Assembly: GCA_050700835.1 (NCBI GenBank)
Contig: JBOHDX010000118.1
Location: 1 to 33,194, forward strand
Length of the DNA stretch: 33,194 nucleotides
Reading direction: 5' to 3'
Source of the DNA: JBOHDX01 sp050700835
GTDB taxonomy: Bacteria; Actinomycetota; Actinomycetes; Propionibacteriales; Nocardioidaceae
The notes under the pieces were generated by a model that worked only from the letters and a program-made list of their open reading frames with translations, was not told where the DNA came from and searched no databases. Both the position numbers and the translations under genes were made by a program. Positions 25,000 to 32,275 of the stretch are shown here, piece after piece (the first letter of the stretch is position 1; every line of letters starts with the position of its first letter).

Positions 25000-25782
25000 T
25001 CAGGCGCCGTTCCACGGCGACTCAGTTGGCGGCTGGCCGAAGCGGGCGGCGAGCGCCCGGAACGTCTTGGGTGCGACTGCCTGCAGGGCCACCGGCAGCC
25101 TCAACCAGCCCGGCACGTACGCCTCGGCCCGTCCGTCGCTCAGGCAGCGCACGACGGCGTCGGCGACCTGTTCCGGGGAACGCGGGGAGGGGACCCGCCG
25201 GTTGTAGGCGCTGCCTCGGCGGGCGAAGAACGGGGTGTCGACCGCGCCCGGAACGACCACGCTGACCCGTATCCCGCAGTTCGAGACCTCGTAGCGAAGA
25301 CTCTCCGCGAAGCCGTCGAGTCCCGACTTGGCGGCGGCGTACACCGCTTCACCGCGCACTCCGGTACGTGCCACGATCGAACCCACGAAGCAGAAGTGGC
25401 CGCGACCCCTGCCCAGCATGGCGGGAAGGAGCAGTCGGGTCAGCTCCATCGGCGCCACCAGATCGACCGCGACCAGCCGGCGTACCTGCTCGGCGCTCAT
25501 TGCCGTCACCGATCCGGCCCAGCCGAAACCGGCGTTGTTGACGACGGCGTCGATGTGCCCGTGCGCGGCGAGGGCGTCGTCGCACAAGGCGGACATGGCG
25601 GCTGGTTCGGAGAGATCGGCGCGCACGGGAACGGCACCTGCCTCCTCCGCCAGCGCCGCGAGCCGGTCCTTGTCGGCACCGTGCACGACCAAGTGCGCCC
25701 CCAGGTCGGCCAGTCGCAGCGCGGTTGCTCGCCCGATCCCCGAGGACGCTCCCGTCACGAGGATCACGGAGCCGGCGATCAT
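25000..25782 (-). CDS. Short-chain dehydrogenase/reductase
   Basis: A 260-aa classical SDR. The cofactor motif is TGASSGIG (about residues 9-16), followed by NNAG (about 83-86), and the active-site Ser and YxxxK in FVGSIVARTGVRGEAVYAAAKSG. HGADKDRL after the second strand lacks an acidic residue at the strand end, which suggests NADP(H). The ATG at 25782 begins just before the Rossmann strand; the frame extends upstream to 26037 but that part lies antisense to the C39-like gene. It is the first gene of the minus-strand unit SDR-DMT-membrane protein-PAP2/WS-DGAT. Substrate unknown; the C-terminal LPVALQAVAPKTFRAL resembles lipid-associated SDRs in actinobacteria. Confidence 0.87.
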   Translation of the reverse strand: MIAGSVILVTGASSGIGRATALRLADLGAHLVVHGADKDRLAALAEEAGAVPVRADLSEPAAMSALCDDALAAHGHIDAVVNNAGFGWAGSVTAMSAEQVRRLVAVDLVAPMELTRLLLPAMLGRGRGHFCFVGSIVARTGVRGEAVYAAAKSGLDGFAESLRYEVSNCGIRVSVVVPGAVDTPFFARRGSAYNRRVPSPRSPEQVADAVVRCLSDGRAEAYVPGWLRLPVALQAVAPKTFRALAARFGQPPTESPWNGA

Positions 25783-25834
25783 CTGCTCATCATGCTCGTG
25801 GAATGAGCCGGGCGGGCCAGTAGGGTCACCTCGC

Positions 25835-27109
25835 GTGAAGACCTTCGTGATCGCCGTGTCCATGGTCGGCCTGGTGGCTCCGGCGGGTGCAGCGGTGGCG
25901 AGCCCGCTCGCAGCCGGCACCACGGCCCGGCACGTCGCCATCGCGCGCTGGAGCACCAACGCGGCCTGGGACCGCGGCCGCGCCGACGGCGTGCGCGTGC
26001 ACGCCGGAAGCCTCACCCTGCGCCGGTCGATCGGCACTCGTGTCTACCGCGACCCGTTCGCCGGGCACGCTCCGCGCCGCTATGACGCGGCGCGCTGGAC
26101 GTCGCCGTGGGTGCGCCCAGGGTTCGGGCTCTCCCAGCTGATCGCCTCGTGGGATGCGACTACGCCCGCCGGCACGTGGATCGAGGTGGTCACCCGCGGA
26201 CGCCTGGCTGACGGACGCCGGTCGTCGTGGGACGTGATGGGTCGCTGGTCGAGCGACGATCGCCGTTTCCACCGGACGTCGGCTGGTGCCCAAGCCGACG
26301 ACTTCTCCAGTGTCGACGTGGACACCGCCGTCCTGCACGGACACCTGCGCTACACGTCGTGGCAGCTGCAGATCCGGCTACTGCGGGAGAGCGGCAGCCG
26401 GCGCACTCCGACGGTGATGTCGGTCGGCGCGATGGCGTCGGCCCTTCCGCCGGGCAAGACCGTGCCGACCAGCCCGACCACGATGCGGCGAACCCGTGAC
26501 CTCGCCGTGCAGCGCTTCTCCCAGATGATCCACCGGGGCCAGTACCCCCGCTGGAACGGCGGTGGGGAGGCCTGGTGCTCGCCCACGTCGATGGCGATGG
26601 TCCTTGCCTACTGGAGGGCCGGTCCCACCCGGCGCGAGGACTCCTGGGTGAACCCCGCGTACCGCCAGCCGTGGGTCGACTACGCCGCGAGGCACACCTA
26701 CGACTACGGCTACCAGGGAGCCGGGAACTGGCCGTTCACGGCGGCGTACGCGGGAGAGCGCGGCCTCGACGCCTTCGTGACCCGGTTGAGGTCGTTGGCC
26801 GAGGCGGAGCGGTTCATCCGGGCGGGCATCCCGCTGGTCGCATCGATCGCCTTCGACCGGGGCGGTCTGCACGGCGCCCCCATCAGCTCCACACCGGGGC
26901 ACCTGCTGGTCATCCGAGGCTTCACCGCCGGTGGCAACGTGATCGTGAACGACCCGGCCGCCGCGCACGCGCCGGGGGTACGCCGGGTCTATGACCGCCG
27001 GCAGTTCGAGAACGCCTGGGTGGGTCGCAGCGGTGGCGTGGTCTACGTCGTGCACCCGGCAGGGGTACGCCTGCCGCCGAGCCCACGGCCGGGCGAGCGG
27101 AACTGGTGA
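25835..27109 (+). CDS. Secreted C39-like papain-fold peptidase, first of a tandem pair
   Basis: A 424-aa protein with an N-terminal signal peptide (MKTFVIAVSMVGLVAPAGAAVA, likely cut near residue 22). Residues 30 to about 200 form a Trp-rich beta domain (LIASWDATTPAGTWIEV). The rest is a Peptidase_C39_2 domain with the nucleophile Cys248 in GGGEAWCSPTS, His356 in PGHLLVIRGF and Asp373 in VNDPA, a full cysteine-protease-type set. GTG 25835 is chosen because it places the signal peptide first; the frame is open upstream but antisense to the SDR gene. Substrates of the family are unknown; processing of a secreted peptide or wall component is possible. Stop and next start overlap (GTGA). Confidence 0.85.
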   Translation: MKTFVIAVSMVGLVAPAGAAVASPLAAGTTARHVAIARWSTNAAWDRGRADGVRVHAGSLTLRRSIGTRVYRDPFAGHAPRRYDAARWTSPWVRPGFGLSQLIASWDATTPAGTWIEVVTRGRLADGRRSSWDVMGRWSSDDRRFHRTSAGAQADDFSSVDVDTAVLHGHLRYTSWQLQIRLLRESGSRRTPTVMSVGAMASALPPGKTVPTSPTTMRRTRDLAVQRFSQMIHRGQYPRWNGGGEAWCSPTSMAMVLAYWRAGPTRREDSWVNPAYRQPWVDYAARHTYDYGYQGAGNWPFTAAYAGERGLDAFVTRLRSLAEAERFIRAGIPLVASIAFDRGGLHGAPISSTPGHLLVIRGFTAGGNVIVNDPAAAHAPGVRRVYDRRQFENAWVGRSGGVVYVVHPAGVRLPPSPRPGERNW

Positions 27110-28164
27110 GCCTGCCGGGAGGCCGCCGGGCGCTGACCCGCTGGTGGCCGGGCACGACGGGCAGGTGGGAGGCCCCGCCGGTGGAGTCGGCCTTCGGCGT
27201 GACCCACCTGGTCGCGTCCTGGCATGCCCGGACACCGGCCGGTGAGTGGGTCGAGATCCAGGCGCGAGGGTCCGACGGCCCGGCCGCCTGGTCGCCGTGG
27301 CTGTCCCTGGGCCGGTGGTCCCTGCACGACGACCCACCGCGTGAGTCGGCTGACGGACAGCGTGGTCCGACCTACCAGGTCGACGTCGACGAGGTCGTGG
27401 TCGACGCCGACGCCGCGTGGACCCGCTGGCAGGTCCGCGCCAATGCGTCGTCGGACCGGGTTCGGCTGGAGTCGCTGACCGTCTCGACGGCGGGGCTGCC
27501 GGCGGACTGGACCGTTACGACCCCGAGCCTTCCGAGCACCGGGGACCCGGTCCGGATCGACCTCCCGGCGTACTCCCAGCAGCGGCACCGCGGCCTGCTG
27601 CCGCGGCTCAACGGCGGGGGCTCGTCGTGGTGCTCGCCCGCGTCGGTCGCCATGGTGCTCGACCACTGGGGGGTGGCGCCGAGCGGTGACGAGCTGTCCT
27701 GGGTCGGGCCGGACCACCCCGACCCGGTTGTGGCCGAGACGGTGGCGCGCAGCTACGACCACCGCTGGCAGGGCGCCGGCAACTGGTCCTTCAACGTCGT
27801 CTACGCGGCGACCCGCGGAGTCGACGCGTTCGTGACCAGGCTGCGCGACCTGCGTGACGTGGACGCGTTCCTTCGGGCCGGCATCCCACCTGTCCTGTCG
27901 GTCACGTTCCAGCGAGGTGAGCTCGACGGCGCGGACTACGACACCGATGGACACCTGTTCGTCGCGTCCGGGTTGACGGCCGAGGGCGACATCGTGGTGC
28001 ACGATCCGGCCAGCCACGGGATCGCCGACAACGCCGAAGTGGTGACGACGTACTCGCGGGGTCAGCTCGAGCGGGCGTGGCTGTCCGGATCGGGCGGTCT
28101 GGTGTACGTCGTGCGCCCGACCACGGTCCCGCTCCCTGCGGCCTCACCCGATGACGCCTGGTGA
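27106..28164 (+). CDS. C39-like papain-fold peptidase, second of a tandem pair, no signal peptide
   Basis: A 352-aa paralogue of the upstream gene. Shared features: a Trp-rich beta domain (HLVASWHARTPAGEWVEI), GGGSSWCSPAS (Cys176), WQGAGNWSFNVVYAATRGVDAFVTRL, DGHLFVASG (His283) and VVHDPA (Asp300). The catalytic set is complete. Unlike its neighbour it begins directly at the beta domain: from GTG 27106 there is no hydrophobic leader, and no upstream in-frame start gives one. So it is either cytoplasmic, exported with a partner, or a duplicate that lost its leader. Its start overlaps the previous stop (GTGA), indicating coupled translation. It ends one base before the convergent molybdoenzyme stop. 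Confidence 0.82.
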   Translation: MSLPGGRRALTRWWPGTTGRWEAPPVESAFGVTHLVASWHARTPAGEWVEIQARGSDGPAAWSPWLSLGRWSLHDDPPRESADGQRGPTYQVDVDEVVVDADAAWTRWQVRANASSDRVRLESLTVSTAGLPADWTVTTPSLPSTGDPVRIDLPAYSQQRHRGLLPRLNGGGSSWCSPASVAMVLDHWGVAPSGDELSWVGPDHPDPVVAETVARSYDHRWQGAGNWSFNVVYAATRGVDAFVTRLRDLRDVDAFLRAGIPPVLSVTFQRGELDGADYDTDGHLFVASGLTAEGDIVVHDPASHGIADNAEVVTTYSRGQLERAWLSGSGGLVYVVRPTTVPLPAASPDDAW

Positions 28165-28165
28165 G

Positions 28166-29731
28166 TCAGGCGTTCACCTCGACGACCAGTGTCTGCCAGC
28201 CGTCCGCGCCGTTCGGGATCGGGGACGTCTGCTCCCGCCCGGTGGTGTGACCGTCCCGGTCCGTCGCGCGGATGGTGATCCGGTGGATGCCGAGCGGGGC
28301 GTCCCAGTCGTAGGCCCACTGGACCCAGGTGTCGATGGACGGATCTGCGGCCAACGTCGCATCGACCCAGGGATCGTTGTCGATCTGCACCTGCACGCGC
28401 CGGATCCCCGTGTGCTGCGCCCAGGCGACGCCCCCGATCACGTTGCGCCCGGTCTTGAGCTGCTGACCGCTCTTCGGCACGTCGATGCGCGACTGTGTCT
28501 TGATCGGTCCCATGGCGGACCAGCCGCGCTGCGTCCAGTACGCCGAGAACTTGTCGAACGACGTGACCTCCCAGTCGGTGACCCACTTCGTCCCCGACAC
28601 GTAGCCGTAGAGACCGGGGACCACCTGGCGTACCGGGAAGCCGTGCTCGATCGGCAACGGCACACCGTTCATCGCCACCGCCAGCAACGCGTTGCGGCCG
28701 TCGGTCAGCGCGGACAGGGGCGTGCCGACCGTGAAGCCGTCCGACGACGTCGACAGGAGGGCGTTGGCGCCGGGCTGCACCCCGACCTCGTCGAGGATCT
28801 TCCGGATCGGGACGCCGGTCCATCGGGCGTTGCTGATCAGGTTCCCGCCGACCACGTTGGAGACGCAGCACAACGTGATCCAGGCGTCGACCAGGCCGCG
28901 GCTGATCAGCTCCGGGTACGTCAGGGTCAGCTCCTTGTGCACCGCACCGTGGATGTGCAGCCGCCAGTCCTGCGGCTTGATCAGTGGTACGGCCAGGGCG
29001 GTGTCGATCCGGTAGAACCTGCTGTTGGGGGTGACCCACGGCGTGAGGCCGGGATCCCCGAGCTCCACGCCCTTGGGACGCTGGGGCTTGCGCAGCCCGA
29101 GCCGGAGCTTGCTGCGGGCGTCCTCGACCGCGGCACGGCCCTCGGCGATCCAGCGCCCCACTCCGGCGACGCCGGCGGCCACCACCACGACGACCGCGGT
29201 CTGGCGCAGGAACAACCGCCGACCGAGCCCGCCGGCTCCAGGCTCGCGTGAACCGGTCGGCAGCGACTGGACGCTGGTCGGGGTCGATGTCACTCCCAGC
29301 AGCCACACCACGGTGATCAGGCCGAGGACACCTCCGGCCAGCGCCGGCAACGCGTCGGTCGCCTGCGCGCCTGGCCGAGTCAGCTCCGACGCCACGGCGA
29401 CGGCGGCCAGCAGCACGAACACCGCGAGTCCGAGCACCCGGTTCCGCAATGCGATCAGGCCGCCGAGCGCACTCAGCAGGACCAGGCCAACAACGACTCC
29501 GGTGACCAGGAACGGCTTGTCGTTCTGCCCGACCGTGGACACCGCCTTCTCCGCCAACGAGCCCGGAGTCACCTCGATCACGGCCTGACCGACCGCGAGA
29601 ACCGGGGACAGCCGCACGTGCAGGAGCGCCCCGACCAGCTCGGCGATGGCGAGGCCGGACATCGCGCCGACCACCCCGGCGAGAACAGCGCGTAGTCGAA
29701 GGCGGTTGTGAGTGCCGGCAGCGTCGTTCAC
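28166..29731 (-). CDS. Membrane-anchored sulfite-oxidase-fold molybdopterin oxidoreductase
   Basis: A 521-aa protein with four N-terminal hydrophobic segments (about 13-38, 74-96, 99-117, 128-147). An RR-containing region followed by another hydrophobic helix comes next (GRRLFLRQTAVVVVVAAGV, 170-188), which resembles a Tat-type anchor placed internally. The catalytic domain (about 230-410) binds molybdopterin; Cys289 in TLCCVSNVVGGNLI is the expected Mo ligand. A C-terminal Mo-co dimerisation/Ig-like domain (about 420-520) completes the fold. No haem motif is present, so the electron partner is separate. The physiological substrate is not deducible; bacterial relatives include sulfite dehydrogenases and protein-methionine-sulfoxide reductases. 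GTG 29731 start; divergent from ispF. Confidence 0.88.
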   Translation of the reverse strand: MNDAAGTHNRLRLRAVLAGVVGAMSGLAIAELVGALLHVRLSPVLAVGQAVIEVTPGSLAEKAVSTVGQNDKPFLVTGVVVGLVLLSALGGLIALRNRVLGLAVFVLLAAVAVASELTRPGAQATDALPALAGGVLGLITVVWLLGVTSTPTSVQSLPTGSREPGAGGLGRRLFLRQTAVVVVVAAGVAGVGRWIAEGRAAVEDARSKLRLGLRKPQRPKGVELGDPGLTPWVTPNSRFYRIDTALAVPLIKPQDWRLHIHGAVHKELTLTYPELISRGLVDAWITLCCVSNVVGGNLISNARWTGVPIRKILDEVGVQPGANALLSTSSDGFTVGTPLSALTDGRNALLAVAMNGVPLPIEHGFPVRQVVPGLYGYVSGTKWVTDWEVTSFDKFSAYWTQRGWSAMGPIKTQSRIDVPKSGQQLKTGRNVIGGVAWAQHTGIRRVQVQIDNDPWVDATLAADPSIDTWVQWAYDWDAPLGIHRITIRATDRDGHTTGREQTSPIPNGADGWQTLVVEVNA

Positions 29732-29828
29732 CAGTCCATTGTGTCTCGGTCCGACGGTCTCGCGCGGGAGCCGGGCTCGGCTTCACCAGATCGTCACAGG
29801 TACGTCAGGATGAGCCGGTGAGGAAACT

Positions 29829-30320
29829 GTGACGAACCCGCCCAGGGGACTTCCGCGGATCGGGACGGGGGTCGACGTGCACCGTCTCGCGCCGGGGCGC
29901 GAGATGTGGCTCGCGGGGCTGCACTGGCCCGAGGAGACGGCAGGACTGGACGGTCACTCGGATGCGGACGTGGTGGTGCACGCCGCCTGCGACGCACTGC
30001 TGTCGGCCTGCGCGCTCGGCGACCTGGGCAGCAACGTCGGCACGTCCGACCCGCAGTGGTCAGGGGTCAGCGGCGTGTCGCTGCTCGAGGAGACCTGCCG
30101 GAGGGTCCGCGCGGCCGGCTTCGAGGTCGGCAACGTCGCGGTCCAGCTGATCGGCAACCGACCGAGGCTCGGGCCGCGTCGCGCCGAGGCGGAGGCACTG
30201 CTGTCCACCGTGGTGGGCGCCCCCGTCACCTTGTCGGCGACGACGACCGACGGGATGGGCCTCACCGGTCGCGGGGAGGGGCTCGCCGCGACGGCCGTGG
30301 CCCTCGTCGTACCGGCGTGA
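29829..30320 (+). CDS. ispF: 2-C-methyl-D-erythritol 2,4-cyclodiphosphate synthase
   Basis: A 163-aa MEP-pathway enzyme cyclising CDP-ME-2-phosphate with loss of CMP. Metal ligands are visible: Asp16 and His18 in GTGVDVHRL and His51 in HSDADVVVHA. The C-terminal ATTTDGMGLTGRGEGLAATAVAL is the family signature. Start GTG 29829 has GAGGA four bases upstream. The stop overlaps ispD (GTGA), so the two are coupled. In many actinobacteria ispF follows ispD; here the order is ispF-ispD and the pair faces carD instead of following it. Confidence 0.94.
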   Translation: MTNPPRGLPRIGTGVDVHRLAPGREMWLAGLHWPEETAGLDGHSDADVVVHAACDALLSACALGDLGSNVGTSDPQWSGVSGVSLLEETCRRVRAAGFEVGNVAVQLIGNRPRLGPRRAEAEALLSTVVGAPVTLSATTTDGMGLTGRGEGLAATAVALVVPA

Positions 30321-31033
30321 TCATCTCGGCCCGGCCTGCCGGCGGCGCGTCCACCGCGGTCGTGATCCTGGCCGCAGGGTCCGGTTCTCGCGCCGGTCAA
30401 GGAGCGAACAAGGCTCTGATGGACCTGGCGGGGCGACCGATGCTGGCCTGGTCCCTGGACACCGTCGCCGGACTCGACGCGGTGGCGACGATCGTCCTCG
30501 TCGTACGCGCGGGCGAGCATCGGGCGGTGCGGGCGGCCGTGCCGGAACCGTGGCCGGGTCCGCCGCTCCACCTCGTCGACGGCGGTGCCTCCAGGCACGC
30601 GTCGGAGACCGCCGCCCTGTCCGCGCTCGCACCGCTGATCGAGGCCGGGCGAGTCGACGTCGTCGCGATCCACGACGCGGCGCGACCGGTGGCCGGTGCT
30701 CCGCTGTGGCGTTCGGTGATCGAGCAGGCCCGTCGCTGCGGCGGCGCGCTTCCGGTCGTCGCGGTCGCGGGGCTCGTCGGCCGCGACCCGGCCCAGCCGG
30801 AGCCGGACGGCGAACTGCGGGCGGTGCAGACGCCTCAAGCCTTCGCGGCGACAGCGCTGCTGGCGGCCTATCGCGCGGCCGGCGCGCAAGGCTTCGACGG
30901 CACCGACACCGCGGCCTGCGTGCAACGCTTCACCGATGTCGCGGTGCGGGCGGTCCCGGGTGCATCCACGAACATCAAGGTGACGTATCCCGGCGATCTG
31001 GCGGTGGCGGCTCGGCTCCTGACGAGTCGCTGA
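30317..31033 (+). CDS. ispD: 2-C-methyl-D-erythritol 4-phosphate cytidylyltransferase
   Basis: A 238-aa enzyme making CDP-methylerythritol from MEP and CTP. Motifs: VVILAAGSGSRAGQGANKALMDLAGRPML (glycine-rich CTP loop, Lys32; AAGSGSR core), IHDAARP, VQTPQAF and TNIKVTYPGDL. Only ANK in place of the common PK is unusual. GTG 30317 overlaps the ispF stop. The 3' end overlaps by 59 bases the convergent IspD-like gene that follows carD. Since this copy keeps all catalytic motifs while the other does not, it is the functional IspD of the window. Confidence 0.92.
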   Translation: MIISARPAGGASTAVVILAAGSGSRAGQGANKALMDLAGRPMLAWSLDTVAGLDAVATIVLVVRAGEHRAVRAAVPEPWPGPPLHLVDGGASRHASETAALSALAPLIEAGRVDVVAIHDAARPVAGAPLWRSVIEQARRCGGALPVVAVAGLVGRDPAQPEPDGELRAVQTPQAFAATALLAAYRAAGAQGFDGTDTAACVQRFTDVAVRAVPGASTNIKVTYPGDLAVAARLLTSR

Positions 31034-31568
31034 GCATCGCCGCCAGCAAGGGGATCTCGGCCGCGTCGTGCACCCGTAGGACCGATGGCGGACCCTCGAC
31101 CAGCATCACCGCGAGGCGCCGCCGCAGACTGGTAGCCAGGGACAGCAGGTCGGCGCCCTGAGCACCGACCCGCACCCACTGTCCCGCGGGGCCGACCAGT
31201 GGCGCAGCCAGGGTGACCCACCGGTCACGGTCCTCGGTGCCCACCACCACGTCGTCGCGCAGCACCTTGATCGTGTCGGTGACGGGGCGGACGGCGAGAG
31301 CGGTGCCGTCGGCGCCGGCCGCCCGGCGTACCTCTTCGACGAAGTCGGTCGTCACCAGCGGACACATCGGGTCGTGGACGACCACGACGGTGTCAGCCGG
31401 AAGGGACGCCACGAACGCGGTCAGCGACCGGTCCCGAAGCACTGACACGGTGTCAAGACGACTCTGCTCCAGCGTGGCCACCGCGCGCTGGAGCAGGGTC
31501 TTGCCGTGGATCGTCGCCGTGGTCAGCTCGCCACCGGGCGGCAGCGGAACGACCCCGACGGCCGTCAG
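30975..31568 (-). CDS. IspD-like protein lacking most catalytic motifs
   Basis: The frame encodes an IspD-fold protein: TVVVVHDPMCPLVTTDFVEEV, RPVTDTIKVLRDDVVVGTEDR and a C-terminal half that aligns with true IspD. The CTP loop is degraded (GVVPLPPGGEL for LAAGxGxR, lysine lost), HDAARP has become HDPMCP, VQTPQ is missing, and the NIKVT segment reads LRVHD. Catalysis is therefore unlikely. The N-terminal homology (TAVGVVPLPPG) begins at 31568 with CTG overlapping the carD stop (CTGA). The first ATG/GTG is GTG 31481, which would drop the first strand. The start is thus uncertain: a rare CTG giving 197 aa, or GTG giving 168 aa. It could also be a decaying ispD. Confidence 0.7.
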   Translation of the reverse strand: MTAVGVVPLPPGGELTTATIHGKTLLQRAVATLEQSRLDTVSVLRDRSLTAFVASLPADTVVVVHDPMCPLVTTDFVEEVRRAAGADGTALAVRPVTDTIKVLRDDVVVGTEDRDRWVTLAAPLVGPAGQWVRVGAQGADLLSLATSLRRRLAVMLVEGPPSVLRVHDAAEIPLLAAMLSDSSGAEPPPPDRRDTSP

Positions 31569-32050
31569 GACGCGAGAACCTCGTCGAGCAGGGTCTCGGC
31601 CTTGTCTTCGTTGGTGTGCTCGGCGAGCGCCAGCTCGGAGACCAGGATCTGCCGCGCCTTGGCGAGCATCCGCTTCTCACCGGCGGACAGACCGCGCTCA
31701 CGCTCTCGGCGCCACAGGTCGCGAACCACCTCGGCGACCTTCATCACGTCGCCGGAGTGCAGCTTCTCGAGGTTCGCCTTGTAGCGTCGCGACCAGTTCG
31801 TCGGCTCCTCGGTGTGCTCGGCGCGCAGCACGTCGAACACCCGCTCGAGGCCCTCCTTGTCCACCACGTCCCGGACACCGACCAGATCGAGGTTGCACGC
31901 GGGAACACGGACGACGAGGTCGGTCTGTGCCACGATGCGGAGCACAAGGTACGTCTTGTCCTCGCCCTTGATCTGCCGGGTCTCGATGTCCTCGATGACG
32001 GCCGCTCCGTGATTGGGATAGACAACCGTTTCGCCGACAGTAAAAGTCAT
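31565..32050 (-). CDS. carD: CarD/CdnL RNA-polymerase-binding transcription factor
   Basis: A 161-aa essential-type actinobacterial regulator that binds the RNA polymerase beta subunit and stabilises open complexes, notably at rRNA promoters. The N-terminal Tudor-like RNAP-interaction domain (FTVGETVVYPNHGAAVIEDIE) and the C-terminal helical DNA-binding domain with the conserved Trp (NWSRRYKANLEKL, DLWRRERERGLSAGEKRML) are both complete. ATG 32050 has AGGAAGGGG upstream. Length and sequence are very close to the mycobacterial protein. As in M. tuberculosis it is divergent from an LpqE-like lipoprotein gene and followed by an IspD-family gene. Confidence 0.95.
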   Translation of the reverse strand: MTFTVGETVVYPNHGAAVIEDIETRQIKGEDKTYLVLRIVAQTDLVVRVPACNLDLVGVRDVVDKEGLERVFDVLRAEHTEEPTNWSRRYKANLEKLHSGDVMKVAEVVRDLWRRERERGLSAGEKRMLAKARQILVSELALAEHTNEDKAETLLDEVLAS

Positions 32051-32075
32051 ATGTGAGAACCCCTTCCTGGTGACC

Positions 32076-32081
32076 AGTCTA
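32076..32081 (-). promoter_or_regulatory. Possible -10 box of carD
   Basis: On the minus strand TAGACT (TANNNT form) lies 26 bases before the carD ATG, a suitable place for a sigma-A -10 box. No matching TTGACA-type -35 is visible 16-18 bases upstream, so it would act as a -10-only promoter, as often in actinobacteria. The 225 bases from 32051 to 32275 otherwise hold the divergent control region of carD and the lipoprotein gene. Confidence 0.3.
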
Positions 32082-32275
32082 ACACGGGCGGCGCCGGTCC
32101 CCCGACGCGTTTGTGCAGGTCAGAGCATGTATTGGCACCCTCTGGGGGGTTGACAAAAATGTCGACTCATGCAGGAGGCAACGACCTGGGCCGTGGCGAG
32201 GGACCTGCCCCGACGCCGGCGTGCTGCACCTCGGTACCCTGTCTGCGCCGTCCCGGCCGATGGAGAGGACCTCAC

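Noticed and set aside
25783..26037. 85-residue N-terminal extension of the SDR
   Set aside because: A classical SDR begins just before TGASSGIG; the extension overlaps the signal-peptide region of the divergent peptidase gene.
32150..32155. Perfect TTGACA on the plus strand upstream of the lipoprotein gene
   Set aside because: No acceptable -10 hexamer lies 16-19 bases downstream, so I do not call a promoter from it.
32111..32275. Upstream starts for the lipoprotein gene (32111, 32159)
   Set aside because: They would place some 40-55 polar residues before the signal peptide; GTG 32276 has a well-placed GGAGAGG and puts the leader first.
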